64,000 bases of DNA from Verrucomicrobiota bacterium (lineage in GTDB: Bacteria; Verrucomicrobiota; Verrucomicrobiia; Opitutales; Opitutaceae), in NCBI GenBank assembly GCA_030601755.1, contig JAUWBF010000007.1, positions 1 to 64,000 on the forward strand, in the 5' to 3' direction. Shown here in pieces: positions 36,738 through 43,869 of this stretch. The notes beneath the pieces are model-generated. The model did not search any database. It had not been told where the DNA came from and saw only the letters and a list, made by a program, of their open reading frames with translations. The position numbers and the translations under genes are program-made. The number at the start of each line of letters is the position of its first letter. Positions within the stretch are counted from its first letter, which is position 1.

Positions 36738-37363
36738 CACGATTGCGGAGCGGGTTGACCACCGAAGTCGAAGTCGACCTTGGGCGCGTCCTCGGCGCCG
36801 GGCTTGGCGGAGAAGTAGGCCTTGCTGTCGAAGCCGAGCGCGGCGGCGAAGAAGACGGCGGGGATGCGCTTGATGGCCGAGTTGTAGTCGCGGGCGATCT
36901 CGTTGTAGCGGCCGCGTTCGACGGCGATGCGGTTCTCCGCGCCCTCGAGCTGGGCCTGCAGGGTCTGGAAATTGGCGGTGGCCTTGAGGTCGGGGTAGCG
37001 TTCGACGACGACCAGCAGGCGCGAGAGCGCGGAGCCGAGGCGGTTCTGCGCCTGCTCGAACGCGGCGAGCTGCGCGGGGTCGGTGGGCGCGGAGCCCTCG
37101 GGCAACCGGACGCTGCCGACGGAGGCGCGCGCCTCGGTGATGTCGGTGAGCGTGGACTTCTCGAAGTTGGCCGCGCCGGACACGGTGGCGACGAGGTTGG
37201 GCACGAGGTCGGCGCGGCGTTGGTAGACGTTTTCCACCTGGGCCCACTGGGCGTCGACCGCCTGTGAGCGATTGACGAGGCCGTTGTAGTTGCCGACGAC
37301 GACACCGACAAAAACCAGGCCGAGGACGAAGACGATGCCGAGAGCGATCAGGAGCTTGCGCAT
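36737..37363 (-). CDS. lemA: LemA family protein
   Basis: The 208-residue protein has an N-terminal membrane helix (LIALGIVFVLGLVFVGVVVG) and the LemA helical bundle with the family motifs VDAQWAQVENVYQRRADLVP, LVVVERYPDLKATANFQ and AENRIAVERGRYNEIARDYN. LemA occurs with TPM proteins in many phyla, as here; the molecular role is still unclear. The start at 37363 is divergent from the gene at 37479. Confidence 0.95.
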   Translation of the reverse strand: MRKLLIALGIVFVLGLVFVGVVVGNYNGLVNRSQAVDAQWAQVENVYQRRADLVPNLVATVSGAANFEKSTLTDITEARASVGSVRLPEGSAPTDPAQLAAFEQAQNRLGSALSRLLVVVERYPDLKATANFQTLQAQLEGAENRIAVERGRYNEIARDYNSAIKRIPAVFFAAALGFDSKAYFSAKPGAEDAPKVDFDFGGQPAPQS

Positions 37364-37478
37364 AAGGCGGTCACGTTGGCACGGGAGCAAGGGCACTTCA
37401 AGGTCCGACGGCTGTTTGCGCGGAGTGGCAAACGGGCGTGCAAAACGGCGTCCGATCGATTGCCATGAGCGCACCTCC

Positions 37479-38120
37479 ATGAAACTCCTCCCCAAAGGCA
37501 AGTGGGCGCGACTTCGATTGGGAGCCCTGATCGTGATGCTGGTCGGGGTGTTCCTCCAATTTCATGTTTACGGGCTCGGGCATCTGCTGACCTACCGCCC
37601 GCAGGAGGGCGACATCGTCTTCCAATCGTTGCCCGAGGGGCCGTTGGTCGATGCCATTGAGGGCATCACCGGTTCGCCGTTTTCCCATTGCGGCGTGGTG
37701 ATCAAAAACCACGCGGGCGACTGGGTCGTGTCCGAGGCCATCGGTGAGGTTCGCGAGACACCGCTGCACCTGTGGGTCGTGCGCGGGCGCGGAGCGCGGC
37801 TCGACGTGTGGCGCTGGCGCGAGATGACGTCGCGAGATCCGCAGACGTTGAAAGCCGCGCTCACCACGTATCTCGGGCGTCCCTACGACTTTCGCTACGC
37901 ACCGGACGACGGCGCGATCTACTGCTCCGAGCTGGTGTTCAAGGCCTACCGCCAGGCCTACGGCGTCGAGTTCGGCACGTGGGAAAAGCTCGGCGAGCTC
38001 GACTGGCGGCCACACGAGGCGTTCATTCGCGAAATGGAGAACGGCGCGCTGCCGCTCGACCGCCCGATGATCACCCCGGTGGGCCTGACCCGCAGCCCGC
38101 TGCTCGAAAAAATCTACTGA
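37479..38120 (+). CDS. YiiX/YebB-like papain-fold cysteine hydrolase
   Basis: The 213-residue protein has an N-terminal membrane anchor (LGALIVMLVGVFLQFHVYGL) and a permuted NlpC/P60-type domain. The probable catalytic His is in GSPFSHCGVVIKN and the Cys in DGAIYCSELVFKAY, in the order expected for circularly permuted papain-fold enzymes. Such proteins cleave peptide or lipid amide bonds at the envelope. The start at 37479 removes a basic, unconserved leader. It is followed within 8 bases by a methyltransferase gene. Confidence 0.85.
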   Translation: MKLLPKGKWARLRLGALIVMLVGVFLQFHVYGLGHLLTYRPQEGDIVFQSLPEGPLVDAIEGITGSPFSHCGVVIKNHAGDWVVSEAIGEVRETPLHLWVVRGRGARLDVWRWREMTSRDPQTLKAALTTYLGRPYDFRYAPDDGAIYCSELVFKAYRQAYGVEFGTWEKLGELDWRPHEAFIREMENGALPLDRPMITPVGLTRSPLLEKIY

Positions 38121-38128
38121 CCGCCACC

Positions 38129-38905
38129 ATGCCCGATCCCACCGAACGTTTCTCCAATCGCGTCGCCGACTATGTGCGTTGTCGGCCGGATTATCCGGCC
38201 GCGTTGATCGACGCGTTGGGATCGCGGGGCCTGTTGCGCACCGATGCCGACTGGGCCGACGTCGGCGCGGGCACCGGCATCTGGACGCGGCAGATCGCGC
38301 CGCAAGCGCGGTCCGTCAGCGCCGTCGAACCCAACGACAACATGCGCGCGGCCGCCGCCGTGCTGCTCAAGCCGTGGGCCAACGTGCGACTCTCCGCGGG
38401 CTCCGCCGAGGCCACCGGGCTCCCCGACGCCTCGTGCGACGTGGTGACGGCCGCGCAGGCGTTTCACTGGTTCGACCGCGCGGCGTTCGCCCGCGAGTGT
38501 CGCCGCGTGCTAAGGCCGGGCGGACGCGTGGTGCTGGTCTGGAACGAGCGCGAGACCGACACGACGGCGTTCTTGCGGGCCTACGAAAAACTGCTGCTCG
38601 ACCACGCGGGCGATTACCGCGAGGTCAACCACCAGAACATCACGCCGGACGACTTCGCGGCCTTCTTCGACGAGGCCGGCTACGAGTTGCTGGAGTTTCC
38701 GCACGCGCAGTATTTCGACTTCGATGGGCTCGCCGGGCGGCTGTTGTCCTCGTCCTATGTGCCGCCGGCCGGGCATCCGCGCCACCCGGCGATGATGGCG
38801 GCGTTGCGCGAGTGTTTCGACGCCCACGTCGCCGACGGCCGGGTGACCTTCGCCTACACGACGCGGGCCTACGTCGGCGTGCCTCGGAACGTGCCCGCGA
38901 GGTAA
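38129..38905 (+). CDS. Class I SAM-dependent methyltransferase
   Basis: The 258-residue protein is a UbiE/methyltransferase-11-type enzyme. Motif I is ADVGAGTGIWTRQIA, the acidic loop after strand 2 is SAVEPNDNM, and motif III-like sequence is RVLRPGGRVVLVWNE. The N-terminal segment (ERFSNRVADYVRCRPDYP) matches proteins annotated as small-molecule methyltransferases. The substrate cannot be told. It is 8 bases downstream of the papain-fold gene and probably co-transcribed. Confidence 0.92.
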   Translation: MPDPTERFSNRVADYVRCRPDYPAALIDALGSRGLLRTDADWADVGAGTGIWTRQIAPQARSVSAVEPNDNMRAAAAVLLKPWANVRLSAGSAEATGLPDASCDVVTAAQAFHWFDRAAFARECRRVLRPGGRVVLVWNERETDTTAFLRAYEKLLLDHAGDYREVNHQNITPDDFAAFFDEAGYELLEFPHAQYFDFDGLAGRLLSSSYVPPAGHPRHPAMMAALRECFDAHVADGRVTFAYTTRAYVGVPRNVPAR

Positions 38906-38967
38906 ACCGCGGGCAGGCGCTCGCTTGACTTTGGCGGGGCGGGTTCATCGGCTCGGCCACCAGCCCC

Positions 38968-40272
38968 ATGTCCGCCGAAACCAACGCCAGCACCCACGCC
39001 GCCGCCACCCGACCCGCGCTCTCCGCCGCCGAGCGTCGCGCCAATCTCATGAAGGCGCTCGGCCCGGGCATCCTCGTGGCCTGCGCGGCGGTGGGCGGTT
39101 CGCACCTGGTGTGGTCGACGCGCGCGGGCGCCGAGTTCGGCTGGGCGCTGGTCGGCCTGATCGTGCTGACCAACCTCTTCAAGTATCCGTTTTTCCTCTA
39201 CGGCCAGCGCTACACCGCCGCGACCGGCGAGAGCCTGCTGGCCGGTTACCTGCGGCAGGGGCGCGGCTATGTCTGGATTTTCCTGCTGATCAACATCCTC
39301 ACCGGCATGATCAACATCGCGGGCGTGGGCATGCTCAGCGGCGCGTTGCTGGCGGGTTACGGCATCACCGCGCTTTCCGTGGCCCAGCTCACGACCGGTC
39401 TCATCGCGGTGTGCGCGGCTCTGTTGTTGCTCGGTCACTACAAGCTGCTCGACGGCATGGCCAAGGCCGTGATCGTGGCACTCTCGCTGAGCACGCTGGT
39501 CGCGGTGTGCCTGGCGATCCCGAAGCACACGGTGCCGCCGGCCGACTTCGTGCAGGTGAGCCCGTGGACGTGGGTGGCGTTTCCGTTTCTCGTCAGCCTG
39601 ATGGGCTGGATGCCAGCTCCCGTCGACCTGTCGGCGTGGTCCTCGCTGTGGATGTTCAGCCGCCGCGATCAGACCGGCCACATGGCCACCGTGCGCGAGA
39701 CGTCGATCGACTTTTATCTGGGCTATCTCTCGGCGGCGGTGCTCGCGGTGCTGTTCGTCGCGCTGGGCGCGCTGGTCATGCACGGCACGGGGCTGACATT
39801 CGCCGAGGGCGGCATCGGTTTCTCCAACCAGCTGGTGGCGCTCTACACGCAGACCATCGGCGAGTGGTCGCGCCCGCTGATCCTGTCGGCGGCGTTCATC
39901 ACGATGTTCAGCACCACGCTGACGTGCGTCGACGGCTACCCGCGCTCGCTGGCGGCGTGCTGCGTGCTGCTGAAGATCGCGCCGCAGCGGAGCTTTGCCT
40001 CGATCCACAACGTCTGGATGATCGTGTCGTCCGCGGTTGCGGCGGTCGTGGTGCTGTTCTTCGTGAAAAACCTGATCCAACTGCTGACCTTCGCCGCGGT
40101 GGTCTCGTTTCTCACCTCGCCGGTGCTGGCGTGGATCAACTTCAAGGTCATGCGCGGCGACAACGTGCCGGCCGACCGGCGTCCGGGCGCGCTGCTCTCG
40201 GCGCTGAGCTGGACGGGACTCGCGTTCTTCGCGGTCATGACCGCGGGCTACGTCTACGTGCTGCTCAAGTGA
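38968..40272 (+). CDS. Divergent Nramp-like metal-ion transporter
   Basis: The 434-residue protein has about 11 membrane helices and the overall Nramp (SLC11) layout (ALGPGILVACAAVGGSHLVW, later RAGAEFG). The metal-site motifs differ from the canonical ones: helix 1 has GGSHLVWSTRAG in place of DPGN, and helix 6 has MPAPVDLSAW in place of MPHN. The Asp and Asn that bind manganese or iron are thus absent or shifted, so another ion or solute is likely. Its 3' end overlaps the converging gene by 8 bases. Confidence 0.85.
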   Translation: MSAETNASTHAAATRPALSAAERRANLMKALGPGILVACAAVGGSHLVWSTRAGAEFGWALVGLIVLTNLFKYPFFLYGQRYTAATGESLLAGYLRQGRGYVWIFLLINILTGMINIAGVGMLSGALLAGYGITALSVAQLTTGLIAVCAALLLLGHYKLLDGMAKAVIVALSLSTLVAVCLAIPKHTVPPADFVQVSPWTWVAFPFLVSLMGWMPAPVDLSAWSSLWMFSRRDQTGHMATVRETSIDFYLGYLSAAVLAVLFVALGALVMHGTGLTFAEGGIGFSNQLVALYTQTIGEWSRPLILSAAFITMFSTTLTCVDGYPRSLAACCVLLKIAPQRSFASIHNVWMIVSSAVAAVVVLFFVKNLIQLLTFAAVVSFLTSPVLAWINFKVMRGDNVPADRRPGALLSALSWTGLAFFAVMTAGYVYVLLK

Positions 40273-41533
40273 CGCGGCGGGCGCGCCGGCGGCGGGCCTC
40301 GGCGGCGATGTTGAGCGGCGTCACCAACTCGGTGTGCTCGCGGGCCTCGGCACCGTCGAGGTGCACCAGCCCCGGCGCGAAGGGCGGCGTGTCGCCGGCC
40401 TCGTCGGACCAGCGGGCCCACTCATAGCCGACCACCAACGGGTCGACCACGGCCGTGCCGATCACGCGGCGCAGGGTCGCCAGCCGGCGCTCGAGCCGGG
40501 TGGGACCGCGACGCGGCGGCGCGCCGGCGGGGGCGCGCACCGGGCCTTCGTTGAGCCCGACGTCGACCAGTAGGCGCGGTTGCGCGGCCGGCAGATCGTC
40601 GGGATTCGCGCCGGCGGGCACGGCCAGCACGTCGACCAGCGCCGGCCCCGACTCCGCGAGCACGGCGGCGGGCGGCGGCGCGGCGAAACGCACGCCGAGC
40701 ACCAGGTGCTCGGGGTCATGCCGCCGCAGCGCGCCGACCGTGGTTTGAAAATAGCGGCGGGCGAACTCGCGCACGAAACCGTGGTCGTCGCGCCGATAGC
40801 CGGCGTGGTCGAGCGCGCGCTCCGCGTGGGTGAGTTGGCGGATGGTTTCGCGATGCGGCAACGCCATGCCCCAGGCGCGCCCCAGAGCGGCGAGGTCGCC
40901 GGCGTGCGGCGCGAGCACGAACTCCCACGCGGCGTGATGCGCGGCGTGGACCGGCTCTAGGCTGAGGCAAACCTGCAGGAGGCCAAGACCACCGGCCGAC
41001 GCCGGCGAGACCCACGCGAGGTCGGCGTCGGTATGCAGGCCTACGAAGTCCGTGCAACCGCGCCAGCGCGCGGCGGCGAGCTTGGCGCGCGCGTCGCAGA
41101 AGGCCGGCCACGACGTGTCGAACACGTCCGGCAACCACACGCCATGCGCGCGGATCACCGGCCCGCCCGCGTGCAGAAAGTCGACCAGCCCGACCTGATG
41201 CAGCCCGAGCCCGGCGAGGTCGGCGTCAGAGTGAATGCCCACGGCGTTGAACCCCCAGCCGAGCAGACGCCGACCGGTCTCGCGGGCGAAGGCCGCCGGT
41301 TCGCCGCCGGCGGACGGGGCGAAGTCCGGCGCGGACGCGGCGCGGCGCCGTCCGGCGGAGTGGCGGTTTACCGCGCCGACCGCGCGCAGGAACAGCGGCC
41401 GGTCATGCGGACCGATCAACCACCAGCGGCCGTCACCAGTCTGGCCGACCCGGAAAAAACCGGGCGCGCCGCGCACGGTGTCGGCCTTGAAGTCGTTCGG
41501 ATGGAGCGGACCGGATTCACGCGCTGGCGGCAT
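40265..41533 (-). CDS. Agarase-like glycoside hydrolase-type protein
   Basis: From the ATG at 41533 the protein has 422 residues. It begins with GFFRVGQTGDGRWWLIGP, an opening typical of agarase-like TIM-barrel glycoside hydrolases, and ends with VVGYEWARWSDEAGDTPPFA and PGLVHLDG, also typical. The usual acid-base NE motif after strand 4 reads SLEP here, so activity is uncertain. No signal peptide is visible, which is unusual for a polysaccharide hydrolase. Substrate unknown. Confidence 0.65.
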   Translation of the reverse strand: MPPARESGPLHPNDFKADTVRGAPGFFRVGQTGDGRWWLIGPHDRPLFLRAVGAVNRHSAGRRRAASAPDFAPSAGGEPAAFARETGRRLLGWGFNAVGIHSDADLAGLGLHQVGLVDFLHAGGPVIRAHGVWLPDVFDTSWPAFCDARAKLAAARWRGCTDFVGLHTDADLAWVSPASAGGLGLLQVCLSLEPVHAAHHAAWEFVLAPHAGDLAALGRAWGMALPHRETIRQLTHAERALDHAGYRRDDHGFVREFARRYFQTTVGALRRHDPEHLVLGVRFAAPPPAAVLAESGPALVDVLAVPAGANPDDLPAAQPRLLVDVGLNEGPVRAPAGAPPRRGPTRLERRLATLRRVIGTAVVDPLVVGYEWARWSDEAGDTPPFAPGLVHLDGAEAREHTELVTPLNIAAEARRRRARRVT

Positions 41534-41594
41534 GAGCCCGGGAGGCTGACGGTGGACGCGCGCATTGAAAAGGGGGAAGTGCCGCGGCGCGCCA

Positions 41595-41678
41595 GGAGAA
41601 CGGACATTCTTGTCCGTTCCGAATGACACTCCTCCACGAGAGCGTTGAAAACGAACGGACAGGAATGTCCGTTCTCCT
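41595..41678. repeat. Mirrored repeat with GAACGGACA arms (copy 3)
   Basis: The left arm GGAGAACGGACATTCTTG equals those at 33140 and 35389. The right arm is GAACGGACAGGAATGTCC continuing to GTTCTCC. The centre is about 32 bases, shorter than in the other copies and unrelated to them. It lies just after the flavin reductase stop and upstream of the agarase-like gene. Confidence 0.9.
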
Positions 41679-41689
41679 TAGTCACCCGC

Positions 41690-42304
41690 TCAGCGCCGGT
41701 CCGGCCGCTTGATCGCGAACAACTCGCCGAGCCGACTGTAGCTCTCGCCGCCAAGGCGGGCGACCGGGTCGAGCTTGACCGGATCGACCAGGCCGGCGTC
41801 GTCGAGCACGTCGTCGCGCACGTGCGCGCAGAGGATTCGCCCGACGAGGATGTTGCCCGCCAACGGTCCCTCGCCGACGTCGAGCCGCGAGTGCAGCGTG
41901 CACTCGAAGGCCACCGGCGCGTCGGCCACGCGCGGCGGGCGCACGCGCTCGGACGGTATCGAGGCGATGTCGAACGCGTCGAACTCGCTCTCGCCGTAGG
42001 GCAGCAGGGCGGCGCAGGCGTTCATCTTCTCGGCCAGCGCGCCGTTGACGATGTGCACGACGAACTCGGGCACGGCCTCGATGTTGCGCACGGTGTCCTT
42101 CTTGTTCCCGTGGCGGTCGTTGACCGGCACGAACATCAGCGTGGGCGGGTTCGACGTGACGCCGTTGAAAAACGAAAACGGCGCGAGGTTCGTGCGCCCG
42201 TCCGCGGAGATGGTCGAGACCCAGGCGATGGGCCGCGGGACGATCAGGCTGACCATCCGGGCGTAGGCGTGTTTCGGTTCAAGGGCGGCGAAGTCGATCA
42301 GCAT
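41690..42304 (-). CDS. Flavin reductase family protein
   Basis: The 204-residue FMN-binding split-barrel protein shows the family signature RPIAWVSTISADGRTNLAPF, followed by NPPTLMFVP and DTVRNIEAVPEFVVHIVN. Such proteins reduce flavin for a partner oxygenase or act as oxidoreductases themselves. No oxygenase gene is adjacent. The start at 42304 (MLIDFAALEPKHAYARMVSL) is normal. Confidence 0.92.
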   Translation of the reverse strand: MLIDFAALEPKHAYARMVSLIVPRPIAWVSTISADGRTNLAPFSFFNGVTSNPPTLMFVPVNDRHGNKKDTVRNIEAVPEFVVHIVNGALAEKMNACAALLPYGESEFDAFDIASIPSERVRPPRVADAPVAFECTLHSRLDVGEGPLAGNILVGRILCAHVRDDVLDDAGLVDPVKLDPVARLGGESYSRLGELFAIKRPDRR

Positions 42305-42432
42305 GCCTCCAACTAGGCACGCCCGCGGCGCGCACGCCAGCCCGCGACGTTGATCACGGGCAGGTTAACGCGAGGCTAATAGTTCCCATTTGCCGACCTC
42401 GGCCGGAGCTGGCAGCGTGGACGGTTTCCTCC

Positions 42433-43143
42433 ATGACCACGCCCATCCGACCACACCGCGAGACTCCCGTGCGCGCCGCCCTGCGCGGCGCCCGCGCCAA
42501 CCTCGGGCCGGGCTTGGTGTTGCAGGTCTTCGCGGTCGCGCTGGTGATCGCCTACTACGGCCATGCGGAGGCGCGCGAGTGGTTCGACCGCGTCGCGGCG
42601 CTGCGCGAACAGATCGGGGTGGTCTTCCCGATGATCACGACCGCGGTCTTCGGCGCGATCATCCCGTCGCTCTACCTGTGCGCGTTGCCCTCGACCCGCC
42701 AGGAACAATCCGCGCGCAAGATCGTCGCGCTGACGTTGTTCTGGGCCGTCAAGGGCGCCGAGGTCGACCTGCTCTACCGCATGCTGGCCGCGCTGGTCGG
42801 CGCCGACAACGGCATCACGACGATCGCCACCAAGGCCTTTCTCGACCAGTTCATCTACTGCCCGATCTGGGCCGTGCCCTCCTGCTGGGCGATGTATGCG
42901 TGGGTCGAGGCCGGTCTGCGCTGGCGGCCGGTCTGGCAGGACATCCGCACCGCCGGCTGGTATGGCCGCAGCGTGCTGCCTGTTCTGATCTCCAACCTCG
43001 GCGTCTGGCTGCCCGCGGTCGCGCTCATCTACGCGCTGCCGACCGGCCTGCAATTGCCCATGCAGAACCTCGTTTTGTGCTTCTACACGCTGCTGCTCGC
43101 GACCCTTGAGCGTCGCCGGCGCGCCGTCGCGGCTCAGGAGTGA
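42433..43143 (+). CDS. Multi-pass membrane protein, weakly Mpv17/PMP22-like
   Basis: The 236-residue protein has four or five hydrophobic segments (VLQVFAVALVIAYYG, MITTAVFGAIIPSLYLCAL, FLDQFIYCPIWAVPSCWAMY, SVLPVLISNLGVWLPAVALI, LVLCFYTLLLATLE). The DQFIYCPIW...W pattern recalls the Mpv17/PMP22 family motif with DQ followed by P and W, but overall similarity could not be tested. Function unknown. It converges with the lipase gene, overlapping it by 10 bases. Confidence 0.55.
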   Translation: MTTPIRPHRETPVRAALRGARANLGPGLVLQVFAVALVIAYYGHAEAREWFDRVAALREQIGVVFPMITTAVFGAIIPSLYLCALPSTRQEQSARKIVALTLFWAVKGAEVDLLYRMLAALVGADNGITTIATKAFLDQFIYCPIWAVPSCWAMYAWVEAGLRWRPVWQDIRTAGWYGRSVLPVLISNLGVWLPAVALIYALPTGLQLPMQNLVLCFYTLLLATLERRRRAVAAQE

Positions 43144-43865
43144 TCGGCAAACCGCCCCTCGCGCAAAAACTCCCGCACCCGTCCGACCACCGCGCCGCGC
43201 CACATCAGCCACGTGTGCGACGCCGCCACGGTCACGTGGTCGGCCTCGCCCGCCAGATGCGTGCGCTCGACCGAGACCTTGCCGTCGTCCGCGCCCGGAA
43301 TCAGCGCGGAGAAAACCGGATTCCACGAACGCCCACCCGCGATCACGCCCAGCTCGACCTCCGCCGGCCACGCGCCCAGCGCCGCCGGCGCGTCGTCCGG
43401 CGCCGTGCCCAACCGCACGCCCGCCGGGCCGTTGATCCGGCGAAACAACCGCCAGTCGCCCATCGCGTCGACGATCTCGCTCCCTTGATTCGGCGGCCCG
43501 AGCATCACCACGCGCCCCAGCGCCGCCGGCACGTCATGGTCGCGCAAATACTGCCGCAGCAAAATCCCACCCATCGAGTGCGTGACCACGTGGATCGTCT
43601 CGCCATCCGCGGCCTCGCGAAACACCGGCCCGAACACCGCCTCAGCCAGTTCGGGCAACGAGTCGCGCTGCGACGCATAGCCGATGTTGCGCACGGTATG
43701 CCCGTCGCGCTCGAGCGCCGCCGCCAGCCGCGCCATCGACAACGGCCCGCGCCCCAGCCCATGCACCAGCACGACCGTGTCCGCGCGCGCCGTCAGTCCC
43801 GCGCCCGCGGCGAGCAACCCCACCGCCAGCGCCACGCCCCGCGCGAATGTTCGTATTACGAACAT
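43134..43865 (-). CDS. Secreted alpha/beta-hydrolase (lipase-like)
   Basis: The 243-residue protein has a signal peptide (VALAVGLLAAGAGL, cut near TARA) and an alpha/beta-hydrolase fold. The oxyanion region is VVLVHGLGRGPLSM, the nucleophile elbow THSMGGILLRQY (Ser) and the likely catalytic His is in AASHTWLMWR. It resembles triacylglycerol lipases and PGAP1-like hydrolases. The ATG lies inside a perfect palindrome (43847-43865), five bases from the dsbD stop. Confidence 0.88.
   Translation of the reverse strand: MFVIRTFARGVALAVGLLAAGAGLTARADTVVLVHGLGRGPLSMARLAAALERDGHTVRNIGYASQRDSLPELAEAVFGPVFREAADGETIHVVTHSMGGILLRQYLRDHDVPAALGRVVMLGPPNQGSEIVDAMGDWRLFRRINGPAGVRLGTAPDDAPAALGAWPAEVELGVIAGGRSWNPVFSALIPGADDGKVSVERTHLAGEADHVTVAASHTWLMWRGAVVGRVREFLREGRFADHS
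43847..43865. repeat. Palindrome spanning the lipase start codon
   Basis: ATGTTCGTA and TACGAACAT flank a single T: 19 bases, perfectly palindromic. It supplies the ATG and first codons (MFVIRT) of the lipase gene on the minus strand. It is A/T-rich against its surroundings. It could be an operator or another member of the short palindromic insertions seen in this window. Confidence 0.75.
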
Positions 43866-43869
43866 CGGT

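Noticed and set aside
43849-43863. LexA (SOS) box over the lipase start
   Set aside because: The half-sites TGTTC and GAACA are 7 bases apart, whereas the reported verrucomicrobial LexA motif has 4 between them; a lipase is also not an expected SOS gene.
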